Shown here: positions 51,368-59,892 of the stretch, piece by piece
Layout: every line of letters begins with the position of its first letter
Numbering within the stretch: the stretch's first letter is position 1
NCBI RefSeq assembly: GCF_000472705.1
Contig: NZ_KI421453.1
Location: forward strand, 582,818 to 646,817
Length of the DNA: 64,000 nt
Origin: Mesorhizobium erdmanii USDA 3471
Lineage (GTDB): Bacteria; Pseudomonadota; Alphaproteobacteria; Rhizobiales; Rhizobiaceae
Direction of reading: 5' to 3'
Position numbers and translations under genes: made by a program
The notes under the pieces: model-generated
The model's input: only the letters and a program-made list of their open reading frames with translations
Databases searched by the model: none
Told to the model about the DNA's origin: nothing

Positions 51368-52927
51368 GTGTTGGATCAGACGCAGGTGGAAAGGCTCGAG
51401 GCCGAGGCGGTGAATTCCGCCAAGACGCGACAGCCGCTCTATGCCGCGCGCAAGAAGATCTTCCCGAAGAGAGCTTCCGGCCGATTCCGCCAGTTCAAAT
51501 GGCTGGTGATGGCGGTCACGCTCGGCATCTATTATCTGACGCCTTGGCTGCGATGGGATCGCGGGCCGTTCGCTCCCGACCAGGCTGTCCTGCTCGATCT
51601 GGCGAACCGCCGCTTTTACTTCTTCTTCGTCGAAATCTGGCCGCAGGAATTCTACTACGTCGCCGGCCTCCTGATGATGGCAGGCGTCGGGCTTTTCCTT
51701 GTGACATCCACTGTCGGACGCGCCTGGTGCGGCTATGCCTGCCCGCAGACAGTCTGGGTTGACCTGTTCCTGGTCGTCGAACGCGCCATCGAAGGCGATC
51801 GCAATGCCCGCATCAAGCTTGAGGCCGCGCCGTGGACCGCCCGCAAGCTCGTTCTGCGCATATCGAAGCACGCCATCTGGCTGCTGATAGCGGTGGCCAC
51901 CGGTGGCGCCTGGATTTTCTATTTCGCCGATGCGCCAACACTGGCGCTGAACGTCGCAGCCGGCACCGCCGCGCCAGTTGCCTATGTGACCATCCTGGTG
52001 CTGACGGCGACGACATATACGTTCGGCGGTCTCATGCGCGAACAGGTATGCACCTATATGTGCCCATGGCCGCGCATACAGGCGGCCATGCTGGACGAGA
52101 GCTCGCTGACAGTCACGTACAATGACTGGCGTGGCGAACCCAGATCGCGGCATGCCAAGAAGGCCGTTGCCGCAGGCCAACCCACCGGTGACTGCGTCGA
52201 TTGCAATGCCTGCGTTGCGGTTTGTCCGATGGGCATAGATATCCGCGACGGCCAGCAGCTTGAGTGCATTACCTGCGCGCTCTGCATCGACGCTTGCGAT
52301 GGCGTCATGGACAAGCTCGGCCGAGAGCGCGGATTGATCGCCTACGCAACGCTGTCGGACTACAACGCCAACATGTCGCTGGCGACTGCCGGCGGCACCA
52401 CAGCGGTCAACCCGACACTGGTCAGGACGACCGATGGGGCATTTGCCAGCAGCTTGGCGCACTTCCATTTGCGCAACATCTTCCGGCTTCGCACCTTCAT
52501 CTATCTCGGCGCGTGGTCGGCGATCGGGCTGGTGCTGCTCTATTCGCTGCTGACGCGCGAACGGCTCGAGCTCAACGTTTTGCATGACCGCAATCCGCAA
52601 TTCGTCACGCTCGCGGACGGCTCGATACGCAACGGCTACACCGTCAAGCTGCTCAACATGATCCCCGAGCCAAGAACGATCGAGGTCAGCCTGCAAGGCC
52701 TGCCTGGAGCCGAAATGAATGCCGTCGGCATCGATATCCCAGCGTCCCAGTCTTTCACCACGGTGGCAGAACCCGACCGCTTGAAGGTGCTCAGGGTTTT
52801 CGTGCGTCAGCCATCGGCCCAGATCACAGGCATCGCGCGGACCTTCACATTCCGGATCAGGGATCAGGCTGGCGTCGAGTCAGCCGAATATACGGCCACA
52901 TTCAACGCACCGGAGACCGCCAAGTGA
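51368..52927 (+). CDS. fixG: FixG/CcoG, membrane ferredoxin-like protein for cbb3 oxidase biogenesis
   Basis: The 519-residue protein has five or so membrane helices and two ferredoxin-type cluster motifs (DCVDCNACVAVCPMGID; LECITCALCIDACD), plus Cys pairs in WCGYACPQ and VCTYMCPWP. CcoG is reported to reduce copper for CcoI-dependent metallation of the oxidase. I start it at the GTG at 51368, behind GGAGAGG, though a TTG at 51371 and a GTG at 51338 are possible. It begins the fixGHIS operon. Confidence 0.93.
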   Translation: MLDQTQVERLEAEAVNSAKTRQPLYAARKKIFPKRASGRFRQFKWLVMAVTLGIYYLTPWLRWDRGPFAPDQAVLLDLANRRFYFFFVEIWPQEFYYVAGLLMMAGVGLFLVTSTVGRAWCGYACPQTVWVDLFLVVERAIEGDRNARIKLEAAPWTARKLVLRISKHAIWLLIAVATGGAWIFYFADAPTLALNVAAGTAAPVAYVTILVLTATTYTFGGLMREQVCTYMCPWPRIQAAMLDESSLTVTYNDWRGEPRSRHAKKAVAAGQPTGDCVDCNACVAVCPMGIDIRDGQQLECITCALCIDACDGVMDKLGRERGLIAYATLSDYNANMSLATAGGTTAVNPTLVRTTDGAFASSLAHFHLRNIFRLRTFIYLGAWSAIGLVLLYSLLTRERLELNVLHDRNPQFVTLADGSIRNGYTVKLLNMIPEPRTIEVSLQGLPGAEMNAVGIDIPASQSFTTVAEPDRLKVLRVFVRQPSAQITGIARTFTFRIRDQAGVESAEYTATFNAPETAK

Positions 52928-53421
52928 GCGCGCAACCACATAAAGCCCGCGAATTTACAGGCAAGCACATGCTCTTCACCATCGTCGGCTTCTTCGCGGT
53001 CGTCATCGGCGTCAACGTCACGATGGCGACGCTTGCAAACACAAGCTGGACCGGGCTGGTTGTCGAAAACAGCTATGTCGCCAGCCAGCAATTCAACCAG
53101 AAGGCCAGGGATGGGCGCGCGCAGGCGGCCCTCGGCTGGACGGGCAAATTGACCATAGCGTCCGGAAAGGTCGGCTACTCGTTGACCGACGCATCCGGCA
53201 AGCCGGTCTCGTTGCGCGCGGTAAAGATACTGTTTCGCCATCCCGCATACGAAGCCGAGGACAAGGTCGTGACCCTGGGCGCTGACACTGGGCAGGCGTT
53301 CAGTGCCCAGCACACGCCAAAGGACGGGGTCTGGATCGTCGAGATCGATGCCGATGCCGGCCTGGCTGAACCCTATCGCGATGTTCGCCGGATCATGATT
53401 GCCAAGGGAGCGATGCTTTGA
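52924..53421 (+). CDS. fixH: FixH/CcoH, cbb3 oxidase assembly protein
   Basis: The 165-residue protein has one N-terminal membrane helix (LFTIVGFFAVVIGVNVTMATLA) and a periplasmic domain (YVASQQFNQKARDGRAQAALGW; YRDVRRIMIAKG), as in FixH. The GTG start overlaps the fixG stop by three bases. It stabilises assembly intermediates of the oxidase. Confidence 0.92.
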   Translation: MSAQPHKAREFTGKHMLFTIVGFFAVVIGVNVTMATLANTSWTGLVVENSYVASQQFNQKARDGRAQAALGWTGKLTIASGKVGYSLTDASGKPVSLRAVKILFRHPAYEAEDKVVTLGADTGQAFSAQHTPKDGVWIVEIDADAGLAEPYRDVRRIMIAKGAML

Positions 53422-55700
53422 GCTGCTGTGCGCCTGGCGCCGAAATGGCATTGGACTTGACTGTCGCCGCCACGCCGTCGAGCGACGAGATCAAGCTGGC
53501 GAGCCGTTCGCTTGGCGGCGATCTCCACCAGACCGACGTGTCGGTGCCGTCGGTTCATTGCGCTGCCTGCATCCACACCATCGAAACCGCGCTCGGCAAG
53601 CTTGAGCATGTCGAACGCGCGCGGGTGAACCTATCAACGAAGCGCGTATCGATCCGATGGCGTGGCGACGTGGTCCCGCCAATGTTCGCGGCGCTCGACC
53701 GCTCGGGGTATCAGGCGCACCTCTTCGATACCGAGGTGACCGGAAAGGACCGGACGCTTGCAGAGCTGATCCGCGCCGTGGCTGTTGCCGGTTTCGCTGC
53801 TGGAAACATCATGCTGTTGTCTGTCTCGGTCTGGTCCGGTGCCGAGGGCGCGACCAGGGACCTGTTTCACTGGGTTTCAGCGCTCATCGCTTTGCCTGCG
53901 CTCTTCTTTGCGGGCGGAATCTATTTTCGCTCGGCAGCGAATGCGCTGCGCCACGGGCGCATGAACATGGACGTGCCGATCGCGGTCGGTGTGTCACTGG
54001 CATACGCAATGAGCCTCTTCGAGACGATCAACCACGGCGAGCACGCGTATTTCGACGCGTCCGTGTCGCTGCTGTTCTTCCTGTTGATCGGTCGCACGCT
54101 GGACCATGTCATGCGCGAGCGTGCTCGGATGGCTGTCAACGGCCTTTCGCGGCTAGCGGCACGCGGCGCCGTGGTGTTGCGCGGTGAAGGCGGTCGCGAC
54201 TACCTGCCGATCGGCGAGGTCGAACCAGGCATGCGGCTGCTGATCGCGGCCGGAGAACGGATCCCGGTCGACGGAACCATCCTCAGCGGCGCTTCGGATC
54301 TCGACTGCTCGCTCGTATCGGGCGAAAGCACGCCCAGAACAGTCGGTTCGGGATCGCATATCCAGGCCGGTATGCTCAATCTCACCGGCCCACTCACGAT
54401 AACGGCGACAGCCGCGGCCAAGGATTCGTTCCTCGCCGAAATGGTCCGGTTGATGGAGGCCGCCGAAGGCGGTCGGTCGAAATATCGCAGGATCGCCGAC
54501 CGCGTCTCCTCGCTCTATGCTCCGGTGGTGCACCTTGCCGCCTTGCTGACGTTTCTTGGCTGGATGGCAGCAAGCGGCGACTGGCACCAGGCGATCACGA
54601 TCGCAATTGCAGTCCTCATCATCACCTGTCCGTGCGCGCTCGGCCTCGCCGTGCCGATCGTGCAGGTAGTCGCGGCGCGGCGACTGTTTGAAGCCGGCGT
54701 CATGGTGAAGGACGGTTCGGCCATGGAGCGGCTGGCCATGATTGACACGGCCGTGTTCGACAAGACGGGGACGCTGACGCTCGGGCAGCCCAGGCTGATC
54801 AATGCGTCATCGGTCGACCCGACCATGCTGGCGATCGCGGCCGATATGGCAGCGCATTCCCACCATCCCTTTTCGAAAGCAATAGCCCGTTTTGCCAGCG
54901 CGTCGGCGCAACCCAAACTCGAATCCGTCACCGAGCACCCGGGCTTGGGCATGGAAGCCTTCACTGAGGGCAACACCTGGCGTCTCGGCAGGCGCGGTTG
55001 GGCCGGCTGGAAAGCCAGAACCGGCGGCGAGGGTAAGCATGGCTATGGTGGAACGGTGCTGACGAAGAACGGGTTGATCGTCGCCACGTTCGCGTTCGAG
55101 GATGCCGTGCGCGCCGATGCCAGGCAGGCCCTGGGCATACTGAAGACAAACGGCGTGTCGATCAATATGCTGTCGGGCGACACTGCCAAGGCGTGCAGCG
55201 AAGTCGCCGGCTCTTTGGGCATCGAGCGCTATGTTCCGTCACTGCTCCCCTCCGGCAAGGTCGAATGGGTCGAGGCACTGGCGCGCGCCGGCCACAGGGT
55301 TCTGATGGTCGGCGACGGGCTGAATGACACGCCGGCACTGGCCGCCGCTCATGTCTCGATTGCGCCTGCAACGGCAGCCGATGTCGGCCGCAACATCGCC
55401 GACTTCGTTTTTCTGCGCGAGAGCCTGCTTGCCGTGCCGCTTGCGCTGGAGATCTCGCGCAAGGCCGGGCGGCTGATCCGTCAGAACCTCGCTATCGCCG
55501 TGGTCTACAACGCCATTGCCGTGCCGATTGCCATAACCGGGCATGTGACGCCGCTCATTGCGGCGATCGCAATGTCCGCCTCGTCGCTGCTGGTGATCGG
55601 AAACGCCATGCGGCTTCAGCGTTTCGCGCGGGCGGCGCCGCGTGAAAGCATGTCGCAAGGCAGACCGGCCGGCGCCAGCGTGCTGGCCCAATCTCGATGA
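53418..55700 (+). CDS. fixI: FixI/CcoI, copper-exporting P1B-ATPase for cbb3 oxidase assembly
   Basis: The 760-residue ATPase starts with the FixI-typical MSCCAPG (TTG start overlapping the fixH stop) and has one heavy-metal domain (VHCAACIH), eight or so membrane helices with CPCALGLAVP, the phosphorylated Asp in DKTGTLT, the HP locus (HSHHPFSK) and GDGLNDTPAL. It supplies Cu to the Cu(B) centre of FixN via the periplasm. Confidence 0.95.
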   Translation: MSCCAPGAEMALDLTVAATPSSDEIKLASRSLGGDLHQTDVSVPSVHCAACIHTIETALGKLEHVERARVNLSTKRVSIRWRGDVVPPMFAALDRSGYQAHLFDTEVTGKDRTLAELIRAVAVAGFAAGNIMLLSVSVWSGAEGATRDLFHWVSALIALPALFFAGGIYFRSAANALRHGRMNMDVPIAVGVSLAYAMSLFETINHGEHAYFDASVSLLFFLLIGRTLDHVMRERARMAVNGLSRLAARGAVVLRGEGGRDYLPIGEVEPGMRLLIAAGERIPVDGTILSGASDLDCSLVSGESTPRTVGSGSHIQAGMLNLTGPLTITATAAAKDSFLAEMVRLMEAAEGGRSKYRRIADRVSSLYAPVVHLAALLTFLGWMAASGDWHQAITIAIAVLIITCPCALGLAVPIVQVVAARRLFEAGVMVKDGSAMERLAMIDTAVFDKTGTLTLGQPRLINASSVDPTMLAIAADMAAHSHHPFSKAIARFASASAQPKLESVTEHPGLGMEAFTEGNTWRLGRRGWAGWKARTGGEGKHGYGGTVLTKNGLIVATFAFEDAVRADARQALGILKTNGVSINMLSGDTAKACSEVAGSLGIERYVPSLLPSGKVEWVEALARAGHRVLMVGDGLNDTPALAAAHVSIAPATAADVGRNIADFVFLRESLLAVPLALEISRKAGRLIRQNLAIAVVYNAIAVPIAITGHVTPLIAAIAMSASSLLVIGNAMRLQRFARAAPRESMSQGRPAGASVLAQSR

Positions 55701-55927
55701 CGAGCCTCATTTACCTCATCCCGGCGGCTCTGCTTCTTGGGGCACTCGGCCTGTCGGGCTTTCTGTGGGCGTTGCGAAGCGGTCAATACGAGGACCTCGA
55801 TGGCGCCGCGGAGCGCATTCTGATCGACAGCGACGACAGCGCTGGGGATACCCCCCGCTCCCAGAGTCGGATGATTTCAGATCAAGTCGACCTGAAATCT
55901 GAATCCGCTTCTAGATCAAACGGATAG
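55697..55927 (+). CDS. fixS: FixS/CcoS, with C-terminal tail read from an intergenic repeat
   Basis: The 76-residue protein has the FixS membrane helix (MTSLIYLIPAALLLGALG) and the conserved FLWALRSGQYEDLDGAAERIL. FixS proteins normally end near residues 45-55. Here the frame continues through a Ser/Asp-rich tail and stops at TAG (55925-55927), the first bases of a palindromic repeat; the previous part of the tail (from about 55870) is also repeat-derived. CcoS is needed for cofactor insertion into the oxidase. The ATG overlaps the fixI stop by four bases. Confidence 0.88.
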   Translation: MTSLIYLIPAALLLGALGLSGFLWALRSGQYEDLDGAAERILIDSDDSAGDTPRSQSRMISDQVDLKSESASRSNG

Positions 55928-55977
55928 AGCATGATGTCTTCCGAAAGCCGCTTCACACTTTTCGGCATCATGCTCTA
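55873..55977. repeat. Rhizobiales-type palindromic repeat, copy C, inside and after fixS
   Basis: Two palindromes: GATTTCAG / CTGAAATC (55873-55899), and a 53-bp element (55925-55977) bounded by TAGAGCATGATG and CATCATGCTCTA with a central CCGAAAGCCGCTTCACACTTTTCGG. The second aligns with the copies at 8579 and 28072. The 5' part is translated as the end of fixS. Confidence 0.8.
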
Positions 55978-56044
55978 GTGACTCAGATCAAAGCGATGCT
56001 GATCGGAATGCCCGAGTATCGCGCGAAGAAAGCAGGAGGTGGGC

Positions 56045-56743
56045 ATGCAAGCCGAAGCCATAATGACAACGCCGGTGATCACGATTGACGCGACCGCCAC
56101 GCTCGCCGAAGCAGTTGATCTTATGCTTTCAAGGAAGGTCAGCTGTCTGCCGGTCACGCACAGAGACGGAAGCCTCGCCGGGATTGTCAGCGAAGGCGAT
56201 TTCTTGCGCCGGGAAGAACTTGGCACGCAGCGGGTTCGTCCTCGCTGGCTGCGGTTTCTCCATGGTCCCGGCAAGTTTGCCGATGACTATGTGCGCGCGA
56301 ATGGACGGTTTATCCGCGAGGTGATGACCACGGAGGTCGTCTCGGCGCCTCCAGCCACATCGCTAGCGGAGATTGTCGACCTGATGATGCAGCACGACAT
56401 CAAGAATGTGCCGATTGTCGATCAAGGCAAAATTGTCGGCATCATCACACGCACGGATCTGCTGCGCGCCCTGATCAACACCACGCCGAAGCCGGGCGCC
56501 ACGGCGTCCGACGACGAGCAGATCCATAAGCAAATCGTCGCGGAGCTTCAGAGCCAATCATGGGGCGACGGCGACCTTATCGGGGTGAAAGTCGACAACG
56601 GCGTTGTCGAATTGACCGGAGCGATTGTCGACGAGCGTCAACGCAAGGCGGCGATCGTTGCGGCGGAGAATGTTGCCGGCGTCAGGCAAGTCAAGGACAG
56701 CCTGTTTTGTGCGGACCCCTTTTCCGTCATCCTGGTTTCATAA
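56045..56743 (+). CDS. CBS domain pair with C-terminal BON domain
   Basis: The 232-residue protein has two CBS motifs (about residues 1-60: IMTTPVITIDATATLAEAV, SCLPVTHRDGSLAGIVSEGD; and about 90-150: VMTTEVVSAPPATSLAEIV, NVPIVDQGKIVGIITRTDLL) and a BON domain (about 160-225: GVVELTGAIVDERQRKAA). CBS pairs bind adenosyl ligands; the BON domain may bind membranes. A strong AGGAGG precedes the ATG. A weak FixK-like site (GTGAC-TCAG-ATCAA, 55978-55991) lies 60 bases upstream. Its partner is unknown. Confidence 0.87.
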   Translation: MQAEAIMTTPVITIDATATLAEAVDLMLSRKVSCLPVTHRDGSLAGIVSEGDFLRREELGTQRVRPRWLRFLHGPGKFADDYVRANGRFIREVMTTEVVSAPPATSLAEIVDLMMQHDIKNVPIVDQGKIVGIITRTDLLRALINTTPKPGATASDDEQIHKQIVAELQSQSWGDGDLIGVKVDNGVVELTGAIVDERQRKAAIVAAENVAGVRQVKDSLFCADPFSVILVS

Positions 56744-56772
56744 CAGCGAAAGCCGCGCCGGAAACCCGAGCC

Positions 56773-57216
56773 TTATTGGGTCTTGCTTTCTTCCCACACG
56801 CCCTTGGCTTTCAGCCCCTCAGCGACTTCCTTCGGCATATAGCGCTCATCATGCTTGGCAAGCACGCTGTCGGCGACGAAGACGCCGCCCGTGCTGAACG
56901 TGCCCTCCGTGATAACGCCCTGCCCCTCTCGAAACAGATCGGGCAAGATGCCGGTATAAGTGACTTTGACGGATCTCTGCTCGTCAGTGACGGAGAAGGC
57001 GACCGTTGCCCCTTCGCCGCGCACCACGGTTCCTCGTTCGACGAGGCCACCGAGGCGAATGCGCTGGCCGGGCTGGACAGGAGCCGAGGCGAGATCCGCT
57101 GGCATATAGAAATAGGAAGCCTTCTGGCCGAGCGCATAGAAGGTGAGGCCCGTGGAGGCGCCAAGAAAGGCCAGCCCAGCCACGATCACGGACAATCGCT
57201 TCTGCTTGCGTGTCAT
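56773..57216 (-). CDS. ccmE: CcmE (CycJ), haem chaperone of cytochrome c maturation
   Basis: The 147-residue protein has one N-terminal membrane anchor (about residues 9-29) and an OB-fold periplasmic domain. The covalent haem site is the family's H122-D-E-R-Y126 (AKHDERYMP). It starts four bases after ccmI. The genes that follow ccmE in rhizobial cycHJKL operons, ccmF and ccmH, are missing: next comes an unrelated gene on the other strand. This copy may therefore be a secondary or remnant set. Confidence 0.92.
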   Translation of the reverse strand: MTRKQKRLSVIVAGLAFLGASTGLTFYALGQKASYFYMPADLASAPVQPGQRIRLGGLVERGTVVRGEGATVAFSVTDEQRSVKVTYTGILPDLFREGQGVITEGTFSTGGVFVADSVLAKHDERYMPKEVAEGLKAKGVWEESKTQ

Positions 57217-57219
57217 CTC

Positions 57220-58351
57220 TTATTCCTTCGCCATTACGCCGAGCGAGGCGGCAAAGCCGGTGAATTTCTTGGCGTCCTCGCTGTCAGTGCCAAAGGCGGT
57301 GACGGCGCGGTGAAGCGCGTCGCGTGCCTGATCTCGCTTGCCGAGCACCGCAAAGGAACGGATAAGCCGCATCCATCCCTCCGCGTCGTGCGGGTTTTGC
57401 TTCAGCCGGTCATCAAGACCGGCGACCATGGTTCCAATCATTGCCCGTCGGTCCTGCGGCGGCATCGTTTGCGCCGCCTCGATCTGCTCAGGGCCAGGGC
57501 CACCGTCCGAGGTTCCGGCGGCGACCGCCGGTTCGGCTCCCTTCCCCAGCGCCTGCTGGACGGCGCCAAGCCAGGGAGAATCCGGCGGGAGTGTTTCCAG
57601 CATCCCTTGCCAGACGGCGTTGGCATCCGCTCTCTTGCCTTCCTGGGCTAGCCCCATGCCGAGATAGAAAGCTGCCTTGGCGTTCGCGGGATCGAGTTTA
57701 AGTCCTGTCCGAAACGCGGCTTGCGCGTCAGTTGAGACTATCCCGCCGGCGGCGTTGGCGATTGCTTCGCCGAGACCAGTCTGGCGAGCGGCGCTGTCGC
57801 CGTTAAGGCGGATGGCATTGCGATAGGCGGTCACAGCCGCGGGGAAGCGCTGCAGGCGCATATAGACCGGGGCCAGCACGTCCCAACCCTTGCCATCGGA
57901 AGGGTTTGCGGCAAGGTGGGCCTCGGCGCGGGCGATCAGCGCATCGACAGATGAACCGGTCCCTGCTCGCAAGCCGCGCTGCCAGCGGCTGCGACGGCAG
58001 ATCCGGCGAGCCGAGCTTGCCGTAGAGTCCCCAGCTCACCAGAGGCACCGATAGTACGGCGACCGTGGCCACGATTTTGGCCGCGTGGGCGGGCCGTTTC
58101 GCCTCGATGCCGGTCCCCCCGGCCGCGAGGCGCAGGATTCGGCGGCCGACCTCGGCGCGCGCCTCCACGGCTTCTGCCGGCTGGATGAGGCCACGCGTCA
58201 CCTCGAGGTCGAGTTCGGCAAGCTGATCGCGATAGACTTCGAGATCGTGGTCGCCTGCGGCGGGACCGCCCCTTACACCGCCAATCAGCGGCAAAAGCAC
58301 CGCCAGGCAGACGCCAAGCGTGAGGGCTGCGGCTATGATCCAGAACAGCAT
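57220..58351 (-). pseudogene. ccmI: CcmI (CycH) cytochrome c biogenesis protein, frameshifted
   Basis: Two minus-strand frames form one CcmI. The first part (58351 to about 57965) has the membrane anchor (MLFWIIAAALTLGVCLAVLLPLI), the YRDQLAELDLEVTRGLI segment and a second helix (AKIVATVAVLSVPLVSWGLYG). The second part (to 57220) holds the TPR region (LIARAEAHLAANPSDGKGWDVLAPVYMRL and further repeats). The frame breaks at or near the GGG run at 57961-57963. CcmI chaperones apocytochrome c to the CcmFH lyase. It may be broken or the run may be miscounted. Confidence 0.85.
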
Positions 58352-58498
58352 GGTTTTTCCATTTGGGGCAGCCTTTCCGTAAAGCGCCTTTGTGGATCGG
58401 TCTCCACGGGTGCAGTTCTGCGGTGCACGGAGCTGGCGGCGTTCCGCAGATTCGACCGAATCTGCGTCAGCGATGTCGATTGCCATCCAACGTTGGCG

Positions 58499-58768
58499 CT
58501 AACGCTGCCCCGCAGCGAGCTGCAACCGCGCGATCAGGTCGCTGTTGCGGCAGTAGGCAGGGGGATGATTGGCATTCTGCTCATTGTCGAGCCAGGTCGA
58601 GCATTCCTCTTGATGGCCGCAAGACCGGCATCTGTCGACGGCACGATTGGTAACTTGGATCTGATCCGCAACGACCTTCAGCTGCCTGTCGACGCCGAGC
58701 TTCCGCATCATGCGGTCCATCAGAGCCGTCCGCACGTCAACTGCAATCAGGTAGTCGAGAAAACGCAT
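58499..58768 (-). CDS. DUF6455 family protein with four-Cys motif (second copy)
   Basis: The 89-residue protein ends in the cluster C47-x2-C50-x5-C56-x16-C73 (DRCRSCGHQEEC; AYCRNS), the same spacing as the DUF6455 protein at 36871-37278, with a shorter N-terminal part (MRFLDYLIAVDVRTALMDRMMRKLG). AAGGAG precedes the ATG. A FixK-type site with one mismatch lies 57 bases upstream, so this copy appears to respond to low oxygen. Confidence 0.83.
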   Translation of the reverse strand: MRFLDYLIAVDVRTALMDRMMRKLGVDRQLKVVADQIQVTNRAVDRCRSCGHQEECSTWLDNEQNANHPPAYCRNSDLIARLQLAAGQR

Positions 58769-58818
58769 GTCGCTCACTCCTTGGACCGCCATCTTAGCTG
58801 TCTTGCGCGGCGCGATAA

Positions 58819-58832
58819 TTGATCTGGATCAT
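58819..58832 (-). promoter_or_regulatory. FixK/FnrN-type site upstream of the second DUF6455 gene
   Basis: TTGAT-CTGG-ATCAT, one mismatch from the consensus, centred 57 bases ahead of the DUF6455 start codon and 47 bases short of the preceding gene's stop codon. Confidence 0.7.
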
Positions 58833-58879
58833 TGGGATCCACGACGGCCAGATCGATTTTGCCGATCGACATGACAACC

Positions 58880-59689
58880 TCAGTACGACATCAGACGATT
58901 GATGCCGCTCTCCTGTACCAGCGTCCGGGTCATGCCGCCGAACGCCCACTCCCGCAATCGGCTGTGTCCATAGGCGCCGGAAACGATCAGGTCCGCGTGG
59001 ATCGAGCGGGCGAACGCCGTCAGCCGTTCTCCTTCGGGCTCGCCTGAGAGAATTTCGGTTCTCGCCATGATGCCGTGATGCTCAAGATACACCGCCACAT
59101 CCGCAAGGCTGTTGCGCACGTCGTCGTGTTCGCTGTCTATCGTGGCGACGATGACGTCCTTGGCCTTGGACAGAAAGGGCAAGGCATCGGCGATTGCCCT
59201 GCGCGCCTCTCGCGTGTCTTTCCAGGCAACGAGGACCGTGTTTGCCAGCATAAGCTCGCAATTGCTGGCTGCAACCAACACCGGCCTGCCGATACCGAGC
59301 ACCAAGCTTCCGATATCGACGGCGCGGAAGACATTTTCGCCTTCGTCAGGGCCGGTCACGATCAAATCAGCCTGTCGGGCAGCAGCGCCGAGCAGGCGGG
59401 TGGGACTGCAAACCTGCTGCATCCATTCATTGCTGAGCGAGGTCGGAACGAGTCTTTCGAATTCGCCGTGCAGTGCGGCGAGCCGTTTTTCGATTTCGGT
59501 CCGCTGGATCTGCATGACCTCGCCTTCGTAGACCAGTCCCTCACCGGTAGAGACCAAGGGCGGTACATCCGCTGCTGCCAGGCCGATCAGATGAGCGCCA
59601 AAGCGCTCGGCAAGGGTCGCCCCGAGTTTCACGATCGGGGCTGGATCTGCGTCTACGGCAAGATTGACGATTATTGACTTGTAGGACAT
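58880..59689 (-). CDS. Universal stress protein (tandem UspA domains)
   Basis: The 269-residue protein holds two UspA-like halves: residues 1-140 (MSYKSIIVNLAVDADPAPIV; ADLIVTGPDEGE) and 150-269 (NTVLVAWKDTREARRAI; ADLIVSGAYGHSRLREWAFGGMT), the second with the ATP-binding G-x2-G-x9-G(S/T)-type motif region. An AGGAG site precedes the ATG. The FixK-type site at 59750-59763 is 67 bases upstream, suggesting induction under low O2. USPs of this kind are often found near fix genes. Confidence 0.87.
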   Translation of the reverse strand: MSYKSIIVNLAVDADPAPIVKLGATLAERFGAHLIGLAAADVPPLVSTGEGLVYEGEVMQIQRTEIEKRLAALHGEFERLVPTSLSNEWMQQVCSPTRLLGAAARQADLIVTGPDEGENVFRAVDIGSLVLGIGRPVLVAASNCELMLANTVLVAWKDTREARRAIADALPFLSKAKDVIVATIDSEHDDVRNSLADVAVYLEHHGIMARTEILSGEPEGERLTAFARSIHADLIVSGAYGHSRLREWAFGGMTRTLVQESGINRLMSY

Positions 59690-59749
59690 GAGAACTCCTG
59701 GTGCAGACATTGCTTGCATCATGAATTGCAGTGTGTGACCTGTGCTGCC

Positions 59750-59763
59750 TTGATGCCGGTCAA
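59750..59763. promoter_or_regulatory. FixK/FnrN-type site between the universal stress gene and fixL
   Basis: TTGAT-GCCG-GTCAA, one mismatch, centred 67 bases from the universal stress protein start and 136 bases from the fixL start. The shorter distance favours control of the stress gene. Confidence 0.68.
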
Positions 59764-59892
59764 AGAGCGCGGGGTACCCACGTCGGCGTCTCGTTACAGC
59801 TCACCTCGGAGCTGGTATGCGTGTGGATTGATGGGTGCTACACCAGCCGGTGTTACCGGTTCTCGATCAAAGGGCTGCGTGTGACCAAGAAG

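Noticed and set aside
59731..59880. Open frame upstream of fixL as part of the protein
   Set aside because: The Cys-rich stretch has no similarity to FixL and spans the FixK-type site.
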